A stretch of DNA of 64,000 nt from positions 16,516 to 80,515 of the forward strand of contig JADHUC010000008.1 of the NCBI GenBank assembly GCA_016784735.1, in the 5' to 3' direction. This stretch comes from Pirellulaceae bacterium (GTDB lineage: Bacteria > Planctomycetota > Planctomycetia > Pirellulales > Pirellulaceae). This document shows, piece by piece, positions 52,595-59,838 of the stretch. Below the pieces are notes generated by a model that saw only the letters and a list, made by a program, of their open reading frames with translations, had not been told where the DNA came from and made no database searches. The position numbers and the translations under genes were made by a program. Position 1 is the first letter of the stretch; each line of letters opens with the position of its first letter.

Positions 52595-54544
52595 ATGGAA
52601 AAACGATCTTCGTTGATACTGTGTGCGTTAGTCGTCTTGTTTACGGTTTCTTCGGTCGGCGCGGCGGACTTGACTGCATGGCCCGCGGATTCGCTGGAGA
52701 AAGTGTTTCCCGATGCACAACCGCCGGAAGAACTCAGCGAGATGATTCGTTTGCGAGCGGCAAAGGACGAGTATGAATCCGCGCAGCTCGCTATTCGCGC
52801 CAACCAGAAGATCGAGGATCTGCGCGTCACGGTCTCGCCGCTCAAGCGAGCTGAAGGCGGCGAGATACCAACGAGCAATATTCGCGCACGATTTATCGGC
52901 ACCATTCCCATTCGAGCGAACTCACCGTCTGCCAAGCCCGACCAGTTGATCTGTAAAGCCCCCTGCGAAGTGCCGGATGTGCTATTGGAGGACGCGTTCA
53001 TCAGTTTGGAGTCGGGCCGTACGCAATGCGCGTGGATCACGATGCACGTACCGGCAGACGCGCCGCCGGGCCTGCACGCGGGCGAGGTCCGAATTACGGC
53101 AGACGCGCAGGAGTCAACGGTGCCGATGCAACTGGAGGTTCTTCCCTTCGCTATACCGGTCGAGCGTCATTTGCAGGTGACCAACTGGATCAACTGGTCG
53201 AACATCGCGAAACACCATGGTTTGGAGCGATGGTCGGAACCTTATTGGAAGTTGCTCGAAACGTACGCTGCCAACTGGCGGGCTCATCGCCAAAACGTTG
53301 TGATGGCGGATATCGGGCTGATCGATTGCCACGTCACGAAAGACGGCCGGCTGGAATGTGACTACGAGCGATTTGACCGGTTGGTCGAACTCCTGGAGCG
53401 AGCCGGCGTTCTTGACCGGCTCGAACTTCCCTTCATGGCCAGCCATGGGCCGGGCGGCTGGGGTAGCCGGGAGATCGTATTGCGAAAGATATCGGCCGAA
53501 TCGCGCGAGACGGGCGAGCGTGTGTCGCTACCGCCGGACCAAGGGCTGAAGCCCTTTCTCGGGCAGCTTCAGGCGCATCTGGCGGACAAGCATTGGCTGG
53601 ACAAGACGATTATGCACGTGTGCGACGAACCGGCTGCCCACAACCTGGAATCTTGGCGCGAGGCGTCACGCTTCATTCACGAGGCCGCCCCAAAGATCGC
53701 CCGAATCGACGCGATCGAGACGACCGGGTTCGGCGACGACTTGGAGGTCTGGGTTCCGAAACTGAATCATCTCAGTAACTGGTTCGACCACTACCGTGAG
53801 ATGCAGCGGCGTGGCAAAGAACTCTGGTTCTACACTTGCTGCCACCCGTGGGGCTACTATCCCAATCGCTTCTTGGATCAACCGCTTATCGAAACCCGTG
53901 TGCTTCACTGGATGAACTGGCACGCCGGCGCCACTGGCTATCTGCACTGGGGATTATTGGCATGGACGGACGATCCGTTTCACGATGCGGGCGAGCCGAG
54001 GCTCCCGCCGGGCGACCGCTGTATCGTCTATCCCGGCACCGACGGACCGTTGGACTCGATCCGATGGGAACAGATGCGAGACGGGATCGAGGACTACGAA
54101 TGTCTTTGGCTGTTGCGGTCGCGTATGGAGGAAGCCCAGCGTCGCCTGGGGCCTGCCGCCGCGGAAATGGACCCGACCGAACCGTCGGATGCCCTTTGTG
54201 CACAGATCGTGCGCAGCTTCACTGACTACGCGAAGCAGCCCGCGCGTCTTCGCGCGGTTCGGCAACAGCTTCAAGACGCGATCGTCCAAGCCACTGATTC
54301 GCCGCTAGTGATGCTGCGTCTGGAGCCTACGGCCGGCCGTGAACTGGTTGCGGGGCCTATCAGTGTGATCGTTCGGGGTGTCGTCGAGCAAGGATCGACC
54401 GTCAAAGTCAACGGCCAGGATGTTGCCGTAACGAAGCAGGGCGCCTTCGTGCGGCAATTTGGCACCAGTAGCGGTGAAGTCATCGTCGACGTGGCAGGCA
54501 ACGGCGGCACAAAACGCCTCGCAAGGACGTACACTGTTCGATGA
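52595..54544 (+). CDS. Secreted DUF4091 glycoside-hydrolase-like protein
   Basis: 649 residues from ATG 52595. Signal peptide ends near SSVGAADL. The N-terminal about 170 residues form beta-sandwich strands (IRLRAAKDEYESAQLAIRAN, CAWITMHVPADAPPGLHAGE). The central TIM-barrel-like region (TNWINWSNIAKHHGLERW, LECDYERFDRLVELLERAG, LDKTIMHVCDEPAAHNLESW, LWFYTCCHPWGYYPNRFLD, GYLHWGLLAWTDDPFHD) and IRWEQMRDGIEDYECLWLL match DUF4091 (PF13320). CDEPA has the conserved acid. A C-terminal beta-module closes the protein. It probably acts on a glycan or glycoconjugate. It sits next to LamG and DUF1080 genes. Confidence 0.8.
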   Translation: MEKRSSLILCALVVLFTVSSVGAADLTAWPADSLEKVFPDAQPPEELSEMIRLRAAKDEYESAQLAIRANQKIEDLRVTVSPLKRAEGGEIPTSNIRARFIGTIPIRANSPSAKPDQLICKAPCEVPDVLLEDAFISLESGRTQCAWITMHVPADAPPGLHAGEVRITADAQESTVPMQLEVLPFAIPVERHLQVTNWINWSNIAKHHGLERWSEPYWKLLETYAANWRAHRQNVVMADIGLIDCHVTKDGRLECDYERFDRLVELLERAGVLDRLELPFMASHGPGGWGSREIVLRKISAESRETGERVSLPPDQGLKPFLGQLQAHLADKHWLDKTIMHVCDEPAAHNLESWREASRFIHEAAPKIARIDAIETTGFGDDLEVWVPKLNHLSNWFDHYREMQRRGKELWFYTCCHPWGYYPNRFLDQPLIETRVLHWMNWHAGATGYLHWGLLAWTDDPFHDAGEPRLPPGDRCIVYPGTDGPLDSIRWEQMRDGIEDYECLWLLRSRMEEAQRRLGPAAAEMDPTEPSDALCAQIVRSFTDYAKQPARLRAVRQQLQDAIVQATDSPLVMLRLEPTAGRELVAGPISVIVRGVVEQGSTVKVNGQDVAVTKQGAFVRQFGTSSGEVIVDVAGNGGTKRLARTYTVR

Positions 54545-54583
54545 GCGTGAAGGGGACAGTCCCCGACCTGTCGTGCTCTTTAC

Positions 54584-54773
54584 CCCAACGTTGCATATTT
54601 CTTTGGTACGATGGCCTTCCAAGGCCGTCGATTACGGCATGAGACCGCGATTGGCGTCCTGTAGCCACCTCTCACGTAACGTGGAGTTTGCCGACAAGGC
54701 CCAACTTGGCGTTTCGCATGGAAAGAAGACGGCCTTGGAAGGCCATCTTACTCTGTCTTTCTGCAACGTTGGG
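54584..54773. repeat. 190-bp element with nested perfect inverted repeats
   Basis: Outer arms CCCAACGTTGCA (54584-54595) and its exact complement (54762-54773) enclose inner 20-bp arms at 54610-54629 and 54728-54747, also exactly complementary (core GGCCTTCCAAGGCC). The 98-base middle has no reading frame. The element occupies the gap between the convergent genes ending at 54544 and 54787 and resembles a miniature inverted-repeat transposable element. Confidence 0.85.
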
Positions 54774-54786
54774 TTTGCCTATCCGA

Positions 54787-55212
54787 CTATGGCGTCAGCA
54801 GGCTCTGCGTGATGGCATCGAATACGAGTAGCTCTCGCTTGAACTCGCGGCTCTCGGCTTGGCGTATCAACAAGTACGTTCTGCTACCCATATGCAAGCT
54901 GCGTATCTGCGAGATCACCAAGAGGTCGAGGCAGAAGAAACTGAGATTGTAGCCGGCTGCGGGCAAATCCAGTATGTCTTCGCTGACCACCTCGGCTTCC
55001 AGGTCGGGATACTCTTTCCGCATGGCGGCCAACGCCTCGCCGCTCAACTGGGCGCAATCGACGCGAGACGGATAGATCTGCAGTTCCCAGTAGCCGCTTT
55101 CCGGGCTCTGAACCGAGACGCCCCGAGGCCATTGGTCCGTTTCCTCGTCGACGATCTTCCAGTTTTCCGGATAAAGGAACTCCACTTCGAGGTTTTCGTA
55201 ATGCGCGGTCAT
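54787..55212 (-). CDS. Small cytoplasmic protein of unknown function, PsbP/DcrB-like pattern
   Basis: 141 residues from ATG 55212. No signal peptide or membrane segment. The sequence EVEFLYPENWKIVDEETDQW, RGVSVQSPESGYWELQIYPS, LSFFCLDLLVISQIRSLHMG, RTYLLIRQAESREF gives the strand order of PsbP/DcrB-like folds (F-x-Y-P-x-x-W, followed by alternating strands). Planctomycetes carry many uncharacterised copies of this size. It is flanked by repeat elements on both sides, with no operon partner. Confidence 0.65.
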   Translation of the reverse strand: MTAHYENLEVEFLYPENWKIVDEETDQWPRGVSVQSPESGYWELQIYPSRVDCAQLSGEALAAMRKEYPDLEAEVVSEDILDLPAAGYNLSFFCLDLLVISQIRSLHMGSRTYLLIRQAESREFKRELLVFDAITQSLLTP

Positions 55213-55232
55213 TGGATTTCAGCTTCTTTTGA

Positions 55233-55317
55233 CTGCGATTCAGACGTAAAGCAAGGTAGCAGGCACACGGAGTGTGCCTGCTACTATCCTCCGTCCCCGC
55301 TTACGTCTGAATCGCAG
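55233..55317. repeat. 85-bp element: outer 17-bp inverted repeat and inner perfect hairpin
   Basis: CTGCGATTCAGACGTAA (55233-55249) is exactly complementary to 55301-55317. Inside lies a perfect 13-bp stem, 3-base loop hairpin at 55256-55284 (GTAGCAGGCACAC / GTGTGCCTGCTAC). The AGCTTCTT sequence adjoining the left arm also appears just outside the right arm as a direct repeat, as a target duplication would. It lies between divergent genes, about 20 bp upstream of the gene starting at 55212. Confidence 0.8.
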
Positions 55318-55442
55318 CTTCTTCTGACGACTGCAAAACGCTTATTCATGCTAGCAGTGTTCGTTCTTTTGCCCAACCGTTATTGTCTCCAAAACGCACA
55401 TCTGATATAGGGCCCAGGGCCGGAATACCCGATTTCAATATT

Positions 55443-56384
55443 ATGGCCAGAATGCTCCGTTACCAGTCATTTCGCCCAGTCCACTTTTGCCTCTTCAGCG
55501 TGGCAGCGATCGCTCTCTGCGCTGCCGGTGGTTGTTCATCTCTATCTCGGAACCGTATTGACGAAGACGTAGTCTCCGCCCGCCAGCTTTCGTTGCGGGG
55601 GGTGGACGCGGCGCAGCGTGGTCAATTGACGGAAGCGGAGGCGTTGTTCGGCAATGCCTTGGAGATGTGCCCACTGGACGAGCGCATTCAGTATCACTAC
55701 GCCGAGACACTTTGGGAGTTGGGCCGGCGCGACGAAGCGGTGTCGCACATGGAGCGGGCAGTCCGATTGTCCGGCGGCAAAGCGGAGTTGCTCGTACGCT
55801 TGGGGGACATGTATCTGGCCCGAGGCGAACTCGAGCGCGCTGCGAATCAGGCCGAGGCGGCAATCCGGGCTAATCGCCAATTGGCTTCGGCTTGGGCTTT
55901 GCGAGGCGACGTGCTCAGTCAGGCGGGCGACCATCGCGAGTGCCTGGCCAGCTACCATCGGGCGGTAAGCTATCAGGAACACTATCCTCGCGTGCAGTTG
56001 GCGATCGCTCACACGTATCAGCAACAAGGCCGGCATGCGCGCGCCTTGGCCACCTTGCGTTCGCTCGCCGATGGCTATCCCGTCGACGAGGTGCCGCCCG
56101 ACGTGCTGTTTCTGCAGGGGATTGCATTGAAGGAACTCGGCCGGCACGAAGCTGCGGTGGAAACGCTGACGGAAGCCACGAAGCAGGCCAAACCAACCTC
56201 CGAGCTGCTCTACCATCTAGCCGAGTGTCAAATGCTGGCCGGCGACCCGATCAACGCTCGTTTGACCATCGAGTCCGCCCTGGCCAATGCACCCGGACAC
56301 GGTCCGAGCCAAGCCCTGCACGAACACTTGCGGTCCATCCAGCGACGCTTGGCGAACCCGGATGTTGATTTTCGGCAACGTTGA
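55443..56384 (+). CDS. TPR-repeat lipoprotein
   Basis: 313 residues from ATG 55443; 55452 is also possible. The lipobox is IALCAAGGC (Cys 31). The mature part consists of about six tetratricopeptide repeats: AAQRGQLTEAEALFGNALEM, YHYAETLWELGRRDEAVSHM, LVRLGDMYLARGELERAANQ, AWALRGDVLSQAGDHRECLA, YHLAECQMLAGDPINARLTI and others. It should be a membrane-tethered adaptor facing the periplasm. No partner is adjacent. Confidence 0.8.
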   Translation: MARMLRYQSFRPVHFCLFSVAAIALCAAGGCSSLSRNRIDEDVVSARQLSLRGVDAAQRGQLTEAEALFGNALEMCPLDERIQYHYAETLWELGRRDEAVSHMERAVRLSGGKAELLVRLGDMYLARGELERAANQAEAAIRANRQLASAWALRGDVLSQAGDHRECLASYHRAVSYQEHYPRVQLAIAHTYQQQGRHARALATLRSLADGYPVDEVPPDVLFLQGIALKELGRHEAAVETLTEATKQAKPTSELLYHLAECQMLAGDPINARLTIESALANAPGHGPSQALHEHLRSIQRRLANPDVDFRQR

Positions 56385-56637
56385 TTTTCTGCAACAGCTT
56401 GTTGCCAATTCTCAACTTTTCGATCACCCGAGAGGGCACCCTCTCGCTGCGATCATTTCTGGACAACGACGCTAACGGGGAGTGTGGCGGGCACTTAGGC
56501 GATCTGGCGTCAGCCTACGTGGGGCAACTGGCTCTCCTGGCACGGTGGTTGCGGATTGCGCATGGAAACCTCAGTGAAGGTGGTGTTCGCCTTCGTTTCG
56601 TTCAGCTCGCCGTATTCTGTTCAAAGGAGCGTTGCGC

Positions 56638-56943
56638 ATGCGTAGCCTGATTGTACTTGTAGTCTTACTAGCCGCCACCTGCGTATTAAGCGCCGGCACG
56701 ATCGGCGCGGCCGAGAAGGCGGCAACCGACAAGCTTCCCGCTGCCCTGCAGGCATTGGAAGCGGAGGACCAAATCGTGACCGTCGAGGAGGCCAAGAAGG
56801 TCCGAGGGCAGTGGATTTGGTTCAACGTGGACCTCGCTTTCCGCAACTACTACTCGGAGGGATACATCAGCACAGAGGGATCCGCTTGGAGCTACCTGAA
56901 TATCTACGTTGATCCCTGGTCCTTCCAGTTCGAAGCGTACTAA
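56638..56943 (+). CDS. Small secreted protein of unknown function
   Basis: 101 residues from ATG 56638 (AAAGGAG upstream). Signal peptide ends near AGTIGAAE. The mature about 75 residues contain an amphipathic helix (LPAALQALEAEDQIVTVEEA) and a Trp/Tyr-rich stretch (QWIWFNVDLAFRNYY ... WSYLNIYVDPWSFQF). No family is recognised. A good factor-independent terminator follows at 57015, so it is a real single-gene unit. Confidence 0.65.
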   Translation: MRSLIVLVVLLAATCVLSAGTIGAAEKAATDKLPAALQALEAEDQIVTVEEAKKVRGQWIWFNVDLAFRNYYSEGYISTEGSAWSYLNIYVDPWSFQFEAY

Positions 56944-57014
56944 CCACGAGGGCAGCCCCATTGCTGTGGGCTTGGAATTCCGCTCACAGACAGATCGGTC
57001 ACGCTTGCCCCCCC

Positions 57015-57060
57015 AAAGCGGAGTCTGGCGCGTTCTGCGCCATGTTCCGCTTTTTCTTTT
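57015..57060 (+). terminator. Factor-independent terminator
   Basis: A two-part stem pairs AAAGCGGA with TCCGCTTT. An inner stem (TGGCGC / GCGCCA around GTTCT) continues it, and a T-rich tail (CTTTTTCTTTT) follows. It lies 71 bp after the stop at 56943 and would end that transcript. Confidence 0.8.
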
Positions 57061-57191
57061 GGGTGCACTTCCCGGCGGTGGGTGCTCTGAGAAAGTTTTT
57101 GACGGCCCTCGTCTCGTGACCTAGGCTTGTTGTGGTGGCTATGTATGGCCATCGCTTCTGTTGTTTACTCCGGTTGTGAGGAGCCGAAAGC

Positions 57192-57440
57192 ATGTCGCCA
57201 GTCGCTGCCGAATCTTCCCAGGCTTTCGTGGACCGGCGTGACAATGCAATCCCCGGAATGGCCCCCGTGCGCGAACGTCGACAATTCGCAAACAGCCATA
57301 GCGATCTGCCCCCCGAAGCCAGGGAATTGGCCATGGCGATCGACCAGTACAAACTTCATCACCGTCGCCGTTTCATCAACTACGAAGAGATGTTGATGGT
57401 GATCAAGTCGTTGGGATACCGCAAAGCCGCTGATGCCTGA
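57192..57440 (+). CDS. Small conserved-looking protein of unknown function
   Basis: 82 residues from ATG 57192 (GAGGAG upstream). A disordered N-terminus is followed by LPPEARELAMAIDQYKLHHR and RRFINYEEMLMVIKSLGYRK, a compact helical unit I associate with short planctomycete proteins seen in many genomes, whose role is unknown. The codon pattern is like that of neighbouring genes. It is followed within 6 bp by an inverted-repeat element. Confidence 0.65.
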   Translation: MSPVAAESSQAFVDRRDNAIPGMAPVRERRQFANSHSDLPPEARELAMAIDQYKLHHRRRFINYEEMLMVIKSLGYRKAADA

Positions 57441-57445
57441 ACGAG

Positions 57446-57519
57446 CCGGTCGAGGCTTGTCCTGACATAGACCGTGACACAACTCTGATTTGCAACTCGT
57501 CAGGGCAAGCCTCGACCGG
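57446..57519. repeat. 74-bp inverted repeat after the small-protein gene
   Basis: CCGGTCGAGGCTTGTCCTGAC (57446-57466) pairs with 57499-57519 at 20 of 21 positions, around a 32-base loop. It begins 5 bp after the stop of the small gene. The hairpin could act as a terminator without a T-run or be a repeat element. It is unrelated in sequence to the others in the window. Confidence 0.8.
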
Positions 57520-57598
57520 CCGTATATCGAGACATGGCGATGAGACCGACTGGGGCGTGAGTCCGTCGCGGTGACGCCCTATTCTCTCGCAACGTCAC

Positions 57599-58561
57599 TC
57601 ACGTCGTACCGCGGATGAGCGATCGCGCCAGGTCGTCCGCGTACAGCAGACCCACGCTCCGGCCTTGCTCGTCCACGACCACAGCCAGCTCTTCCTTCTC
57701 GCTTTGCAGTTGGACGAGCGCGTGGATGGGTGAAGCCTTGCGGTCCAGTTTCATCAGTGGTCGCGAGGTTTGCACGGTTTCTTCATCGCCCAAATATAGA
57801 TCCACCACGCGTAAGTATCCCTCCAGCTCTCCCCGTTGGGCTCCACTTACGGGCATCACGCCCGCGCGGTATTGCCCGGCCAATCGCAGTACCTCGTCTT
57901 TTGCCGCTCCCAGTCGCGTTGTCACGACGCGCGCAGCCGGGCGACAGTAGCTGGCCAACGGCCGCGCGGCGATGGCGAAGAGGTTCTGGGCCAGGTCTCG
58001 CTGCGCCGGCCGCAGAATTCCCGCCTCGTGCCCTTCCTCGAACGCCTCTTGCAGTTCCTTGCGAGCCAATGCCAAACGAATGCGCAGCGGCGTTTCTCCT
58101 GTCAGAGTTTGCACCGCCAAGCCCAAAGTCCACAACACGGCCGAAATGGGAGCAAAGACGACCGCGAAAAACAGAAATACCGGCCCGCCGCGCCGCAGAA
58201 GCAGATTCGGCGCGTTGTAGAAGAGGTACTTTGGCAGCAATTCACCATAGACGAACACGATCGGTGAAAACAGGACGGTGGCACCCAATTCGGCCGCGGT
58301 GGCGTCACCGGCAATCGCCCTCGTCAATAAGACGACCCCGAAAGACGTCATATAATTCGCGATGTTGTTGCCAACCAGCGTGGTGGCCACAAACAGCGCC
58401 GGGTTGTTAGCCAACCACAGCAGGCGGCCCGAAATCCAGTCGCCGTCCAGGGCGTCAATCACCAGACGGACTCGCGTGGCGCGATAGAATCCGGTCTCGG
58501 AACCACTGAAGAAGGCGCTCAGCGCGAGTCCGAAGAACAGCAACGCCAACGCTACGCTCAC
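57599..58561 (-). CDS. CNNM/CorC-type DUF21 membrane protein with CBS-like end (second of tandem pair)
   Basis: 320 residues from GTG 58561, overlapping the stop of the preceding gene by four bases (GTGA), so translation is coupled. DUF21 region at the start: ALALLFFGLALSAFFSGSET, GFYRATRVRL, NNPALFVATTLVGNNIANYM, FVYGELLPKYLFYNAPN. The second half has a CBS-like pair (GVMPVSGAQRGELEGYLRVV ... IHALVQLQSEKEELAVVVDE, then QGRSVGLLYADDLARSL). No C-terminal CorC/HlyC domain is visible, unlike its partner. Such proteins are candidate Mg2+/divalent-cation transporters or regulators; this is a family inference. It is the last gene of a three-gene minus-strand operon. Confidence 0.85.
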   Translation of the reverse strand: MSVALALLFFGLALSAFFSGSETGFYRATRVRLVIDALDGDWISGRLLWLANNPALFVATTLVGNNIANYMTSFGVVLLTRAIAGDATAAELGATVLFSPIVFVYGELLPKYLFYNAPNLLLRRGGPVFLFFAVVFAPISAVLWTLGLAVQTLTGETPLRIRLALARKELQEAFEEGHEAGILRPAQRDLAQNLFAIAARPLASYCRPAARVVTTRLGAAKDEVLRLAGQYRAGVMPVSGAQRGELEGYLRVVDLYLGDEETVQTSRPLMKLDRKASPIHALVQLQSEKEELAVVVDEQGRSVGLLYADDLARSLIRGTT

Positions 58562-59835
58562 CGCACATCCTCCGCGTCGCTATTTTCCACAAGGGTCAAC
58601 TCGACCAGTATGTGTGCTCGGTTTCGTGCCTCGATCACCCGAAACGCGAACGGTCCCCAGCGGCCCGAGTCCCCTTCGGTTGGGAGTTGCTGCAGCGTCT
58701 CCTGGATGACTCCGTTCAGTGTTACATTCCTGCTATGTGGCAGCTCGATTGCCAAATAACGCGCCAGCCGCCGCAGACTGGTAACTCCAGTCACTTCCCA
58801 AACGCCGTCGCCGATCTGTTCGATCGGTTCGCGGTTTAGCAGCCTGCCGCTCCGGCTGGGGCGGTGTGTGAAAACCGTGTCCAGGATATCCTCGAACGTG
58901 AGAATTCCGATCGTGTCGCCAAACTCATTGACCACGGCGACCACGTCGTGTTCCGTTTGACGCATCTGCTGAAAAGCGTCGGCCACGGTGGCGCACCACG
59001 GTACGTACAACACGGGGGATGCGGTGCTTTCCAGGTTCTCGCTGGGAATCTCCACCAAGTTTTGCAGGTCGATGGCCGCGGTGACTTCGTCGCCATCGGG
59101 CTCGGTGACCAGCAAGTAGCCGCTTGGCGTCATCGTGCCTTCCAAGTCCGCCAGCGAAACGGGCGGACGAAAGGAAAGGAACTGAGTGCGCGGCCGCATC
59201 CATTCGTCTACCCGAATATCGGACATGGCCACGATGTTGCTCAGCACGGTCTGCTCCTGCTCGGCCAACTGAGCGTCCGATGTGGATACTTCGATGGCCC
59301 GTTCCAGATCGGACACCTGCAAGTAAGGCTCCGGTTGAAAACGAGGCCATATCAGACGACGCGACAGCAGGTTCGTAAGTCGCAAAGCCGGCATCAACGG
59401 GTCGACTATCTTCACGGCGACGGTCAGCGGCACGGCAAACAGTGGCGACAGAGTTCGAGCGGCAATGACGGCCAGAGTCTTTGGCAGCATCTCGCTGAAA
59501 AAGATAATCGCCAGCACCGATCCCGCCGCGAACGCAAAGGTCGCGGAATGTCCGCCGGTCGCATTCGTCTCTAATCGAAAGCCCACGATCGAAACGACCG
59601 CGAAATAGGTCATGTTGACGACCAGGTTCCAGAACAGTACGGCCGACAACAACCGGTCCGGATCATCCAGCAACTCGGCGGCCAGGCGTTGCGTGCGGGC
59701 ACCCGTCTTCAAGGAGCGCCGATCCTTCTGCCGCAAGGAAAACAGCGCAGCCTCGCTGGCAGAAAAGAACGCGGAGCAGGCAATCAAGACGACCATGGCG
59801 ACGAGCCACGGTAATACTTCGATCAGCGCTTCCAC
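58558..59835 (-). CDS. CNNM/CorC-type DUF21-CBS-CorC_HlyC membrane protein (first of tandem pair)
   Basis: 425 residues from GTG 59835. Transmembrane DUF21 region: VLPWLVAMVVLIACSAFFSA, SEAALFSLRQKDRR, FWNLVVNMTYFAVVSIVGF, ILFSEM-type segment (AIIFFSEMLPKTLAVIAART). A CBS pair spans about 185-330 (VDEWMRPRTQFLSF ... FGDTIGILTFEDILDTVF), and a C-terminal CorC_HlyC-type domain (VWEVTGVTSLRRLARYLAI, VTLNGVIQETLQQL) ends it. Its start lies 4 bp from the end of the permease gene. The pair probably forms a heteromeric membrane complex. Confidence 0.9.
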   Translation of the reverse strand: MEALIEVLPWLVAMVVLIACSAFFSASEAALFSLRQKDRRSLKTGARTQRLAAELLDDPDRLLSAVLFWNLVVNMTYFAVVSIVGFRLETNATGGHSATFAFAAGSVLAIIFFSEMLPKTLAVIAARTLSPLFAVPLTVAVKIVDPLMPALRLTNLLSRRLIWPRFQPEPYLQVSDLERAIEVSTSDAQLAEQEQTVLSNIVAMSDIRVDEWMRPRTQFLSFRPPVSLADLEGTMTPSGYLLVTEPDGDEVTAAIDLQNLVEIPSENLESTASPVLYVPWCATVADAFQQMRQTEHDVVAVVNEFGDTIGILTFEDILDTVFTHRPSRSGRLLNREPIEQIGDGVWEVTGVTSLRRLARYLAIELPHSRNVTLNGVIQETLQQLPTEGDSGRWGPFAFRVIEARNRAHILVELTLVENSDAEDVR

Positions 59836-59838
59836 TCG

